Assembly (NCBI GenBank): GCA_963783195.1
Contig: CAWAMV010000004.1
Span: forward strand, 310,001-374,000
From: Croceibacterium_B sp963783195
GTDB taxonomy: Bacteria > Pseudomonadota > Alphaproteobacteria > Sphingomonadales > Sphingomonadaceae
Reading direction: 5' to 3'
Length of the DNA stretch: 64,000 nucleotides
Shown here: positions 26,136 through 34,972 of the stretch, in pieces
Layout: every line of letters begins with the position of its first letter
Numbering within the stretch: the stretch's first letter is position 1
Notes under the pieces: generated by a model
Seen by the model: only the letters and a program-made list of their open reading frames with translations
Databases searched by the model: none
Told to the model about the DNA's origin: nothing
Position numbers and translations under genes: made by a program

Positions 26136-27140
26136 ATGGCTGCCCCGTTTTCCTGGATCCGCGCCGAGCCGCACGGCATTCACGTCAAGCCCGCCGACTG
26201 CTGGATCGATCCCAGCCGCGCGGTCGAACGGGCGCTCGTCACCCATGGCCATGCCGACCACGCGCGCGGCGGGCACGGCCAGACCGTCGCGACCCCGCCA
26301 ACGCTTGCGATCATGGAGTTGCGCTACGCAACTCGTGACGGCGCGACGCCGGTGGAATATGGCGAGACGCTGGTGTTGAAAGGCGGGGTGGAGGCGACCT
26401 TCGTTCCCGCCGGACACGTGCTCGGCAGCGCACAGATCCTGCTCGAGCACGCCGGCGAACGGGTCATCGTCACCGGCGACTACAAGCGCCGGGCGGATCC
26501 CACCTGCCCGCCGTTCGAGGCCACACCCTGCGACATCTTCGTCACCGAGGCGACGTTCGGATTGCCGGTCTTCACCCACCCGCCGATCGCCGACGAAATG
26601 GCCAAGCTGACCGGCGCGCTTGCCGCCCATCCCGAACGCTGCGTGCTCGTCGGAGCCTATGCGCTGGGCAAGGCGCAGCGGGTCATCGCCGAACTGCGCG
26701 CGGCTGGACATCGCGACCCGATCTACCTGCATGGCGCGCTCGAAAAGATGTGCCGTCTCTATGAGGACTTCGGAGTCGACCTGGGCGAACTGCGGCTCGT
26801 GGCGGATCATGCCAGGGACGACATGCGCGGCGCGGTGGTGATGTGCCCGCCCAGCGCACTCAACGACCGGTGGAGCCGGCGTTTGCCCGATCCCATCACC
26901 GCGATGGCCAGCGGCTGGATGCGCGTGCGCCAGCGCGCCCGCCAGCGCAATGTCGAGCTGCCGCTGGTCATCTCCGACCATGCCGACTGGGGCGAACTCA
27001 CTCGCACGATCGAGGAGGTGAACCCGGCCGAGACCTGGATCACCCATGGCCGCGAGGAAGCGCTGCTGCGCTGGTGCCAGCTCCACCAGCGCCGCGCCCG
27101 CGCGCTGGCCCTGGTGGGGTACGAGGACGAAGATGACTAG
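26136..27140 (+). CDS. ligase-associated DNA exonuclease (MBL fold)
   Basis: A 334-residue metallo-beta-lactamase-fold nuclease of the type encoded next to bacterial ATP-dependent DNA ligases. The metal-binding motif is THGHADHARGG, with later ligands in AGHVLGSAQ and TGDYKRR, and SDHADWGEL near the C terminus. It lies 17 bases upstream of the ligase gene, so the two are translated from one message and are expected to act together in DNA end processing. Confidence 0.92.
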   Translation: MAAPFSWIRAEPHGIHVKPADCWIDPSRAVERALVTHGHADHARGGHGQTVATPPTLAIMELRYATRDGATPVEYGETLVLKGGVEATFVPAGHVLGSAQILLEHAGERVIVTGDYKRRADPTCPPFEATPCDIFVTEATFGLPVFTHPPIADEMAKLTGALAAHPERCVLVGAYALGKAQRVIAELRAAGHRDPIYLHGALEKMCRLYEDFGVDLGELRLVADHARDDMRGAVVMCPPSALNDRWSRRLPDPITAMASGWMRVRQRARQRNVELPLVISDHADWGELTRTIEEVNPAETWITHGREEALLRWCQLHQRRARALALVGYEDEDD

Positions 27141-27157
27141 GGGGGACGACTGAGGCC

Positions 27158-28765
27158 GTGGAAAAGTTCGCCGCCCTCGTGGACGCGCTGGTCTATACCC
27201 GCAGCCGCAACGAGAAGCTGCGGCTGATCGCGCAGTACCTCAACGCCACGCCCGATCCCGACCGCGGCTGGGCGCTTGCCGCGCTGACCGACGGGCTCGA
27301 CTTCCCGGCGGTCAAGTCGAGCACGATCCGCAACCTGCTCAAGGAGCGGGTCGACCCGGTGCTCTGGTCGCTCAGCCGCGATTTCGTCGGCGACACGGCG
27401 GAAACGGCCAGCTTCCTCTGGCCCGAGCCGACCGGTGCGGTCATGCCGCCACCCACGGTGTCCGAGGCGGTCGCGGCACTCTCGGGCATGACGCGCGTCT
27501 CGGTCATGTCCGAGTTGCCCGGGCTGCTCGACCGGCTGGATTCGGCCGGGCGCTATGCCCTGTTCAAACTCGCCACCGGCGGCATGCGCGTCGGCGTCTC
27601 GGCGCGGCTCGCCAAGGTCGCCTTCGCGCAGGCGTTCGATGTCTCGGTCGAGGACGTCGAGGAGTATTGGCACGGGATGGTCCCGCCCTACGAACCGCTG
27701 TTCGACTGGGCCGGGCACGGAAAGCCCCCGCCGGACACCGAGAACCTGCCGCTGTTCCGCCCGTTCATGCTGGCGCACCCGCTGGAGGACGCGGTGGTCG
27801 ACCTCGCGGAGTATGTTGCCGAGTGGAAGTGGGACGGCATCCGCGTCCAGCTCGTCCGCGCTGGCCAGGGAGAGGACGCTGAAACCCGGCTCTATTCGCG
27901 CGGCGGAGACGACATCACCGGCACCTTCCCCGAACTGGCCGAGGCGCTTCCGTTTACCGCCGTCCTCGATGGGGAATTGCTCGTGCGAGGTTCGCACCAG
28001 GGCGGGGAACAGGGTGGTGCGGCGAGCTTCAACGCCCTGCAGCAAAGGCTCGGGCGCAAGACGGTGAGCAAGACGATGCTGGCCGACTACCCGGCCTTCG
28101 TCCGGCTCTACGACGTGCTGATCCTCGAGGGCGAGGACTTGCGCGACCGGCCATGGAGCGAACGTCGCAGGCGGCTCGAAGCACTGATGGCACGGCTGCC
28201 GGACGAGCGCTTCGACCTGTCCGCCGTGGTCGAGGCCGACCACTTCGAACATCTTGCCGAGATCCGCGAGGGCGCGCGTGACGAGGCGATCGAGGGGCTG
28301 ATGCTCAAGCGCCGCGACAGCCCCTACGTCGCCGGCCGCAAGACCGGCCTGTGGTACAAGTGGAAGCGCGACCCGCTGCTGATCGACTGCGTGCTGATGT
28401 ACGCCCAGCGCGGCAGCGGCAAGCGCAGCAGTTTCTATTCCGACTACACCTTCGGCTGCTGGGCCGGCGACCCCGACGAGGGCGCCGAACTGCTCCCGGT
28501 CGGCAAGGCCTATTCGGGCTTCACCGACGAGGAACTGAAGAAGCTGGACCGGCACGTGCGCCAGAACACCGTCAACCGCTTCGGCCCGGTGCGCGAGACC
28601 GACAAGTCGCTGGTGTTCGAGGTGGCGTTCGATTCGGTCCACGAGAGCAAGCGCCACAAGTCCGGCCTGGCCATGCGCTTCCCGCGCATTCACCGCATCC
28701 GCTGGGACAAGCCGCCGCACGAAGCCGACCGGATCGCGCGCCTGCGCTCCCTCATTCGGGATTGA
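27158..28765 (+). CDS. ATP-dependent DNA ligase (LigC/cisplatin-response type)
   Basis: A 535-residue ATP-dependent ligase. The adenylated lysine is K224 in motif I, EWKWDGIR. Other nucleotidyltransferase motifs are visible: RLYSRGGDD (Ia), LDGELLV (III), EGLMLKRRDSPY (IV) and WYKWKRDPL (V). An N-terminal helical domain of about 200 residues resembles the DNA-binding domain of archaeal and eukaryotic ligases. It starts with GTG. The partner exonuclease is directly upstream; the Lhr-type helicase seen in the full cluster of other bacteria is not in this window. Confidence 0.94.
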   Translation: MEKFAALVDALVYTRSRNEKLRLIAQYLNATPDPDRGWALAALTDGLDFPAVKSSTIRNLLKERVDPVLWSLSRDFVGDTAETASFLWPEPTGAVMPPPTVSEAVAALSGMTRVSVMSELPGLLDRLDSAGRYALFKLATGGMRVGVSARLAKVAFAQAFDVSVEDVEEYWHGMVPPYEPLFDWAGHGKPPPDTENLPLFRPFMLAHPLEDAVVDLAEYVAEWKWDGIRVQLVRAGQGEDAETRLYSRGGDDITGTFPELAEALPFTAVLDGELLVRGSHQGGEQGGAASFNALQQRLGRKTVSKTMLADYPAFVRLYDVLILEGEDLRDRPWSERRRRLEALMARLPDERFDLSAVVEADHFEHLAEIREGARDEAIEGLMLKRRDSPYVAGRKTGLWYKWKRDPLLIDCVLMYAQRGSGKRSSFYSDYTFGCWAGDPDEGAELLPVGKAYSGFTDEELKKLDRHVRQNTVNRFGPVRETDKSLVFEVAFDSVHESKRHKSGLAMRFPRIHRIRWDKPPHEADRIARLRSLIRD

Positions 28766-28811
28766 TCGCGCGCAATGGCGCGAGGGCGCGTGTTGTCGTA
28801 ACCAGCGTGGC

Positions 28812-30074
28812 GTGAAGCCCAAGCTCCTCACCACATTGCCGGACTACACGCCCCGCCTGTTCGCCGGCGACCTGTTCGCCGGCATCAGCGTGGCGCTGGT
28901 CGCCATCCCGCTGAGCATCGCCATCGCGATCGCCTCCGGCGCGCCGCCGGCGACGGGGCTGGTGACGGCGATCGTCGGGGGGTTCCTCATCTCGGCGCTC
29001 GGCGGCAGCCGGGTGCAGATCGGCGGCCCGACGGGCGCTTTCATCGTGGTCGTCTACTCGATCATCGCCGAGCACGGCTATGACGGGCTGGTGCTGGCGA
29101 CGCTGATGGCCGGGGCGATCCTGATCCTCGCCGGCCTGCTGCGCGCGGGGAACCTGATCGCCTACGTGCCCGAAGCTGTCGTCAACGGCTTCACCATCGG
29201 CATCGCCATCGTCATCGCCGCGAGCCAGCTCAAGGATTTCGCGGGGATCGAGGCGAGCGGATTGCCGGCAGATTTCCTGCCCAAGATGGCCGCGCTGTGG
29301 AACGCGAGGGCGACGGCGGACTGGCCGGCGGCCGCGACGGGGGCGGCGACGCTCGCGCTGATCGCGCTGCTTCACCGGTTCGCGCCGAAAATGCCCGACC
29401 GGCTCATCGGAACCGTCCTGGTCTCGGCCGCCGCGGCGGCGTTCCTCCTGCCGGTCCACACGATCGCGTCCGAATACGGGAGCCTGCCCAGGGGCCTCCC
29501 GGCTCCCTCGTTGCCGGTGGTGACCGGATCGCGCATCGCCGACCTGATGCCGTCGGCCTTCGTCATCGCGTTCCTCGCCGCGGTCGAATCGCTGTTGTCG
29601 GCCATGGTCGCCGACCGGATGATCGGCGGACGCCACCGGCCCAACGCAGAGGTAATGGCGCAGGGCTGGGCCAACATCGGCTCGGCGCTGTTCGGCGGAC
29701 TGCCGGCCACGGGCGCTATCGCGCGGACCGCGACCAACGTGCGCGCAGGGGGCAAGACGCCGGTCGCCGGCATGATCCACGCGCTGGTCATCCTGGCCGT
29801 CCTGCTCGGCGCCGCGCCGCTGGCCGGCTATCTCGCGATGCCCGCGCTCGCGGCACTGCTCATCATGACCGCGTGGAACATGAGCGAGCCGCACAAGTGG
29901 AAGACCTACTGGTCGGCGCCAGTCGAAGAGCGCCTCCTGCTGGTGCTGACCCTCGGCCTGACAGTGCTCGCCGACCTGACCGTGGCGATCGGCGTCGGCG
30001 TGGGTATCGGCCTTGCGCTGAGATTGCGCGACAGCAAACTCAAGACCGATGACTGGGGCACGCCCGACGCGTAA
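28812..30074 (+). CDS. SulP family inorganic anion transporter, no STAS domain
   Basis: A 420-residue membrane protein with about 11-12 hydrophobic helices. The SulP signature is LFAGISVALVAIPLSIAIAIA and GGSRVQIGGPTGAF in the first third, and ADLTVAIGVGVGIG near the end. Most SulP proteins carry a C-terminal STAS domain; here the protein ends soon after the last helix. The substrate (sulfate, bicarbonate or a dicarboxylate) cannot be told from sequence. The gamma carbonic anhydrase two genes away on the other strand would fit bicarbonate, but that is speculation. Confidence 0.9.
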   Translation: MKPKLLTTLPDYTPRLFAGDLFAGISVALVAIPLSIAIAIASGAPPATGLVTAIVGGFLISALGGSRVQIGGPTGAFIVVVYSIIAEHGYDGLVLATLMAGAILILAGLLRAGNLIAYVPEAVVNGFTIGIAIVIAASQLKDFAGIEASGLPADFLPKMAALWNARATADWPAAATGAATLALIALLHRFAPKMPDRLIGTVLVSAAAAAFLLPVHTIASEYGSLPRGLPAPSLPVVTGSRIADLMPSAFVIAFLAAVESLLSAMVADRMIGGRHRPNAEVMAQGWANIGSALFGGLPATGAIARTATNVRAGGKTPVAGMIHALVILAVLLGAAPLAGYLAMPALAALLIMTAWNMSEPHKWKTYWSAPVEERLLLVLTLGLTVLADLTVAIGVGVGIGLALRLRDSKLKTDDWGTPDA

Positions 30075-30076
30075 GC

Positions 30077-30364
30077 CTATCCCGGCGGCAACTGCACCAG
30101 CTTGTCGCGCCCGGTTGCGCCGCGCAACATGTGGAGGCGTGACGTCGCCAGCCCGAGCGCCCGGGCCAGCAGGGCCAGCACCGCTTCGTTCGCCTCGCCG
30201 TCCTTGGGCTTTGCACGGACCTTCACCAGCAGCACGCCCTCACCGATCTCGACGCTTTCGGAACGGGCACCCGGCGTAACCCGCAAGGCCAACCTGCCCT
30301 CGGCATCGGCCAGCGCGCGAATCGCCTGGGGTGGCGGCAGGTCAGCTTTCGGCCGCGCCACGCA
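30077..30364 (-). CDS. DUF167 (YggU-like) protein
   Basis: A protein of about 95 residues of the DUF167/YggU family: LALRVTPGARSESV, LLVKVRAKPKDGEANEAVLALLA. The function is unknown. It converges on the SulP gene with two bases between the stops. The GTG at 30364 gives a start that overlaps the carbonic anhydrase gene by 23 bases; the frame is open further upstream (to 30400), so the exact start is uncertain. Confidence 0.85.
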   Translation of the reverse strand, partial: CVARPKADLPPPQAIRALADAEGRLALRVTPGARSESVEIGEGVLLVKVRAKPKDGEANEAVLALLARALGLATSRLHMLRGATGRDKLVQLPPG

Positions 30365-30956
30365 GTTCGGCCCCAAGCTCTGCCATGTGCCGCTCGGCAA
30401 GGCGGCAGTAGCGTTCCGTCTGGAAGCGGATCTTCCCGACCTGCGCCTCCGACTGCTCCTTGAGGAACTTCGCCGGGCGGCCGATCCAGATCTGCCGCGG
30501 CGGAATGCGCTTGCCGGGGCTGAGCAGCGCGCCGGCGCCGAGCATCGCCCCGCTGCCGATTCGGCAATCGTCCATCGCCACCGCGCCCATGCCGACGAAA
30601 CCGCGGTCCTCCACGGTGCAGCCGTGGACCACCGCCATGTGGCCGATCACGCAATCCTCGCCGATGATCGTCGGGCAGCCGCCGAACATTTCACCCTGGT
30701 TGTCGGGCCGCGGGCCTTCGACATGGAAGATCGAGCCGTCCTGCACGTTGGACCGCGCGCCGACCACGATCCGGTGAATGTCGCCGCGCAGCACGCAGTT
30801 GTACCACACGCTGGAATTCGCCCCGAGCGTGACGTCGCCAATGATTCGCGCGCCGGGCGCGACGAAGGCGGTCTCGTGGATGTCGGGCCAGGTGCCCTCG
30901 AACGGCAGGATCGTGGCCCACGGGAAGCGTTTGGCCACGGACAATTGCGGTTTCAC
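30342..30956 (-). CDS. gamma-class carbonic anhydrase-like protein
   Basis: A left-handed beta-helix protein of about 204 residues. Hexapeptide repeats run through the middle (GDVTLGANSSVWYNCVLRGD, NVQDGSIFHVEG, VIGHMAVVHGCTVED). The histidines in FHVEG, VIGHMAVVHG match the metal ligands of gamma carbonic anhydrases. The GTG start overlaps the upstream acetyltransferase stop in GTGA. It may hydrate CO2 or only bind bicarbonate; many homologues have not been shown to be active. Confidence 0.88.
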   Translation of the reverse strand: MKPQLSVAKRFPWATILPFEGTWPDIHETAFVAPGARIIGDVTLGANSSVWYNCVLRGDIHRIVVGARSNVQDGSIFHVEGPRPDNQGEMFGGCPTIIGEDCVIGHMAVVHGCTVEDRGFVGMGAVAMDDCRIGSGAMLGAGALLSPGKRIPPRQIWIGRPAKFLKEQSEAQVGKIRFQTERYCRLAERHMAELGAELRGAAES

Positions 30957-32104
30957 GCGACTACTCCCACGCCGTGGACAGCTTCCCACGCGGCGCGATC
31001 GATCGAATAGGCGATGGTCGTCTCGTCAGGCAGGAAGTCGGGGCAGGCAAAGTCGAGGTCGGGCCGGCGCTGCATCCCCAGCCGCTCCATCAGCCCCCAG
31101 CTGCCGGTGTTCTCCATGACCGTCAGGGCGATGATCTCGGGCGCGGCGAACTGCTCGAATCCCGCGCGCAGCGAGGCGAGCGCGGCCTCCTTGGCATAAC
31201 CCTTGCCCCAGGCGTCCACGCGCAGGCGCCAGCCGATCTCGAAATCGCCGATCGGCCCACCGGCCATGTTGGCCTTCTTGAGCCCGCAGAAGCCGAGCAC
31301 TTCGCCCGACAGGTGTCCCCCGTCGTCCTTGCGCTCGACCAGCCAGAAACAATGCCCGTGTTCGAGCGGCACGAGCGGCAACCGCTCGCGGATCTTCGCC
31401 TGCATCTCCTCGTCCATCGGACCGCCGAGCCAGCGCATGACCTCGGGCGTGTTGGTGTGCCGCAGGAACGGCTCCCAGTCCTCCGCACGCCAGTCGCGCA
31501 GGACGAGGCGCTCGGTCTCCAGCCGGAAGCGCGCCGCGACGCGCCAGGTCTCGCGGTCGAGGCGATAGACCTTGGTGGGGTTCTCTTCGGGCGGATAGTC
31601 CGCGTCGTCGTAGTCGAGCGCCTCGGCGCGCTCCATCCCGAGGCGCTCCATGACCCGCCACGACCCGCCGTTCGCCTCGGAGGTCTGCGAATAGATCACC
31701 GGGTGGGCGAAGCGTTCGAAGATCAGCGCCAGCAGCGCCCGGGCCGCTTCGGTGGCATAGCCCTGCCCCCAGCAGTCGGCCCGCAACGACCAGCCGATTT
31801 CGGGCGCGCCGTGCAATGCCTCGGGCGCTGCTTCGGTCGTGATCGGGCCGAAGCCGCAGTTGCCGAGGAATGCCCCGTCTTCGCGCCGTTCGATCACCAG
31901 CCAGCCGCCGGCCTCGCCGGTCCAGCTCGCCGCCTGCCGCTCGAACCGCTCGCGGCATTTCTCGCGGCTCTCGGCCCCGCCGAGGTGGGCGCGCACGTCC
32001 GGCGTGTTGAGATGGGTGAACCAGTCCTCGAAGTCGCTCTCCCGAAACCGGCGCAGGGCCAGCCGGGGCGTCTTGAGGATGGTTTCGTCTGCCGGGTCAG
32101 CCAT
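30953..32104 (-). CDS. tandem GNAT acetyltransferase (two domains fused)
   Basis: A 383-residue protein made of two RimJ/RimL-type GNAT domains, about 11-165 and 195-370. Both carry the acetyl-CoA pyrophosphate-binding segment (DCWGQGYATEAARALL and DAWGKGYAKEAALASL), and both end with a RLGM motif (VMERLGM; LMERLGM). Each half begins with the same L-x-L-R-x-(W/F)-R start (LALRRFRESD; LVLRDWRAED). The two halves look like an internal duplication. Substrates are unknown; ribosomal protein or small-molecule amines are possible. It overlaps hemB by 8 bases and carbonic anhydrase by 4. Confidence 0.88.
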   Translation of the reverse strand: MADPADETILKTPRLALRRFRESDFEDWFTHLNTPDVRAHLGGAESREKCRERFERQAASWTGEAGGWLVIERREDGAFLGNCGFGPITTEAAPEALHGAPEIGWSLRADCWGQGYATEAARALLALIFERFAHPVIYSQTSEANGGSWRVMERLGMERAEALDYDDADYPPEENPTKVYRLDRETWRVAARFRLETERLVLRDWRAEDWEPFLRHTNTPEVMRWLGGPMDEEMQAKIRERLPLVPLEHGHCFWLVERKDDGGHLSGEVLGFCGLKKANMAGGPIGDFEIGWRLRVDAWGKGYAKEAALASLRAGFEQFAAPEIIALTVMENTGSWGLMERLGMQRRPDLDFACPDFLPDETTIAYSIDRAAWEAVHGVGVVA

Positions 32105-33092
32105 TGAGCAGTCGTGCCGCCAACGGTGCGTGGTAGGTCAGCACGCCCGAGCAGCCGGCGCGCTTGAACGCCATCAGCGTTTCCAGCACCAGCGCCTCGC
32201 GCTCGCCCGCGCCGGCGGCCGCGGCGGCCTCGATCATCGCGTACTCGCCGCTCACCTGGTAGGCGAAGACCGGCACCTCGAAGCGCTGCTTCACGCGGGC
32301 GACGATGTCGAGATAGGGCAGCCCCGGCTTGACCATCACGCTGTCGGCCCCCTCGGCGATGTCGAAAGCCACCTCGCGCAGGGCTTCCTCGGCGTTGGCG
32401 GGGTCCATCTGGTAACCCTTCTTGTCGCCCTTGAGCAATCCGCCCGAACCGACCGCATCGCGGAACGGGCCGTAGAAGGCGCTGGCGTACTTGGCGGCGT
32501 AAGCCATGATCTGGACGTTGTGGTGCCCGCCCATCTCCAGCGCCATGCGGATCGCCCGCACGCGTCCGTCCATCATGTCCGACGGGGCGACGATGTCCGC
32601 CCCTGCTTCGGCCTGGAGCACCGCCTGGTCGACCAGAACGGCGACCGTGTCGTCGTTGACGACGTAACCGGCCTCGTCGACCAGCCCGTCCTGCCCATGG
32701 CTGGTATAGGGATCGAGCGCGACGTCGGTCAGCACGCCGACATCCTCGCCGCAGGCATCCTTGATAGCCTTGATCGCGCGGCACATCAGGTTGTCGGGGT
32801 TGAGCGCCTCGGCCCCGTCGTCGCTGCGCCGGTCGCGGGGGGTGTTGGGGAACAGCGCGACGCACGGAATGCCGAGCGCGACCGCCTCCTTCGCCCGTGC
32901 GGCGATCCCGCCCGTGCACCAGCGCGAAACGCCCGGCAACGAGCCGATGGGTTCCTCCACCCCTTCGCCCTCGGTCACGAACAGCGGCCAGATCAGGTCG
33001 GCCGGGGTCAGCACCGTCTCGCGGTGCAGCGCGCGGCTCCAGGCAGAGGCACGTGGACGGCGCAGGCGGGTGGCGGGATAGGAGCCGGTCAT
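32097..33092 (-). CDS. hemB: delta-aminolevulinic acid dehydratase (porphobilinogen synthase)
   Basis: Condenses two aminolevulinate molecules to porphobilinogen in tetrapyrrole synthesis. The 331-residue protein, from the ATG at 33092, contains the Schiff-base lysine region DSVMVKPGLPYLD and the second lysine in AYAAKYASAFYGPFRD. VLTDVALDPYTSHGQDG is the region of metal ligands; the Asp-rich rather than triple-Cys form suggests a Mg-type enzyme. hemJ and hemE lie elsewhere in the window (61.5-63 kb). It overlaps the downstream GNAT gene by 8 bases. Confidence 0.95.
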   Translation of the reverse strand: MTGSYPATRLRRPRASAWSRALHRETVLTPADLIWPLFVTEGEGVEEPIGSLPGVSRWCTGGIAARAKEAVALGIPCVALFPNTPRDRRSDDGAEALNPDNLMCRAIKAIKDACGEDVGVLTDVALDPYTSHGQDGLVDEAGYVVNDDTVAVLVDQAVLQAEAGADIVAPSDMMDGRVRAIRMALEMGGHHNVQIMAYAAKYASAFYGPFRDAVGSGGLLKGDKKGYQMDPANAEEALREVAFDIAEGADSVMVKPGLPYLDIVARVKQRFEVPVFAYQVSGEYAMIEAAAAAGAGEREALVLETLMAFKRAGCSGVLTYHAPLAARLLNG

Positions 33093-33171
33093 GGCCGCGG
33101 CAGATGCCGCAAATTGCCGGGCGCCGCAATCGGGCGGCGGAAACAAGCTGCGCGATTGGTCGACGAAAGGC

Positions 33172-34770
33172 CTAGTCGATCCGCTCCTTGTGCTCGATTC
33201 GGTCGATCTCGCGGACCGGCTCCTCGATTGCGCCCCGGTCGGGGGTCAGCGTGGCCAGTGCCGCGCCGGGTTCGACTTTCTGCAGCGTGGCGAGGGAGGA
33301 CCGGAAGGCCGCGAGCTCGCTTCCCGAAAGCTGCGCCCGGGTGACGAAGCGGACGCTGGAGGGGTTTACCGTCGCGCCGTTGCGGTACATCTCGTAATGC
33401 AGGTGCGGCCCGGTCGAGAGCCCGGTGGAACCGACGTAGCCGATGACCTGTCCGCGCCGCACGCGCTGTCCGCGGCTGACCGCGATACGGCTCATGTGGG
33501 CATAGCCCGTCTCCATCCCGCCGCCGTGCTGCAGCTTGACGAAGTTGCCGTGCCCGCCGTGGCGCCCGGCGATTTCGACCGTGCCGTCGGTCACGGCGTA
33601 GATCGGCGTCCCGTAGGTCGCCTTGAAGTCGATCCCGCGGTGCATCCGGCTGTAGCCGAGGATCGGGTGCCGGCGCATGCCGTAGCCCGAGGTCTGCCGG
33701 CCCGGGACCGGGGCGATCAGGCCCTGGCGCTGCTCGCCGACGCCCGAGGCCTCGTAGAAGCGTCCGTCGCTGCCCCAGCGCATCAGCTGCTTCTTCGCCT
33801 TCCCGTCTCGCACCAGGCCGGCATAGAGCAGCTTGCCTTCCTCGACCTCGCCGGTCGCGGCGCGCTTGTAATCGACGATGAGGTCGAACTGGTCGTTCGA
33901 TCCGATCGCGTCGATATCCATCTCCTGCCCCAGCGTGCGCAGGTAATCCTGGACCGCCCGGGCCGGCGCCCCGGCGTTGCGCGCGGAGCGGTAGAGGCTG
34001 GCGCCCACGGTCCCGCGAATGCGCAGCGGCGTGGTGTCGACCTTGATCGGCCGCGGATCGAGCGCGAGGCGCGTGCCGCGCCGCTCGACGCCGAGCTGCA
34101 GGTCGAAGCGGGCGCGGAAGGACAGCGCGTCGAGCGGGCGCGGCGCATCGGGCGAAAGCCGGCGGCCGAGCGTGATGTCGACCTGCGTGCCCGGCTCGAT
34201 GTCGGACAAGGGCAGTGCCCCGGCGACCATGCCGGCCACCTGTTCGGCCTCGCTCGTGGCCACGCCCGCCCTTTGCAGCATCCGCGCAAAGCTGTCGCCG
34301 CGGGCCAGGGTGGCCACAAGGTCGAGCCGCGGGCGCTCGGGCGCGCTCTTCAGCGCGACGACTTCGCGCGTCGCGCCCATGCGGCGGCCGGAATCGGCGC
34401 CAAGCGCGAGCGGCATGATCATCTGGCTGCGGAACTCGTCGCGCACCGCGTCGTCGGCCGCCATCGGCTTTGCCTCGAGCGGGGCGAAGTCCGGCCAGGC
34501 GGCAAGCGAGACCGCGCCGAGGGCCACGAAAGTCGCCAGCCCGCGCAACCACCGGCGCGAGCCGATGTCCTGCGCGAGGTCCGGGGCGAGGTCGAATTCG
34601 GACAGCTGGAGCGAAGCGCGCTGGCGCCACTGTTCATAGCGCTCGAACAGGCTGATGAAGCGCTTGATTCGCACCGGTTCGGCACCGCCGAGGATCTGGA
34701 AATGCGACAGCGCCGCGGCGCCGGCGTAGCCCGCGCCCGGCGAATCCTCGCTGCTCCGGTCCTTGAACAA
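33172..34770 (-). CDS. M23 murein endopeptidase (MepM-like)
   Basis: A cell-wall endopeptidase of 532 residues. It has one N-terminal membrane helix (about 75-95), a LysM/OapA-like domain between 145 and 290, and a C-terminal M23 domain with HRGIDFKA, TGYAHMSRI, and GPHLHYEM carrying the zinc and catalytic histidines. The start is a TTG, justified by a perfect AGGAGG 7 bases upstream. It diverges from the RNA helicase gene. Confidence 0.9.
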   Translation of the reverse strand: MFKDRSSEDSPGAGYAGAAALSHFQILGGAEPVRIKRFISLFERYEQWRQRASLQLSEFDLAPDLAQDIGSRRWLRGLATFVALGAVSLAAWPDFAPLEAKPMAADDAVRDEFRSQMIMPLALGADSGRRMGATREVVALKSAPERPRLDLVATLARGDSFARMLQRAGVATSEAEQVAGMVAGALPLSDIEPGTQVDITLGRRLSPDAPRPLDALSFRARFDLQLGVERRGTRLALDPRPIKVDTTPLRIRGTVGASLYRSARNAGAPARAVQDYLRTLGQEMDIDAIGSNDQFDLIVDYKRAATGEVEEGKLLYAGLVRDGKAKKQLMRWGSDGRFYEASGVGEQRQGLIAPVPGRQTSGYGMRRHPILGYSRMHRGIDFKATYGTPIYAVTDGTVEIAGRHGGHGNFVKLQHGGGMETGYAHMSRIAVSRGQRVRRGQVIGYVGSTGLSTGPHLHYEMYRNGATVNPSSVRFVTRAQLSGSELAAFRSSLATLQKVEPGAALATLTPDRGAIEEPVREIDRIEHKERID

Positions 34771-34777
34771 AACGCGC

Positions 34778-34783
34778 CCTCCT
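34778..34783 (-). promoter_or_regulatory. perfect Shine-Dalgarno site before a TTG start
   Basis: AGGAGG on the minus strand, 7 bases upstream of the TTG at 34770. Its strength supports choosing that weak start codon for the M23 peptidase. Confidence 0.85.
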
Positions 34784-34972
34784 GCGCAGCCGCCCTCTGC
34801 AACCCCGTGCGAACGCAGCCCGATCCCGCGTGGCTTCCTGCGGGAAGGTGATGGTCCGATAAAGTAAATTTGCGCTTAATCCGGCGAGCCGAGTCCCCTT
34901 TGCGCCGAGCTGTTGGCAGCGGCGGGAACGGGCTTGCTGGAGCCGTTCGGACACGCCACATTCGGCAATGAA

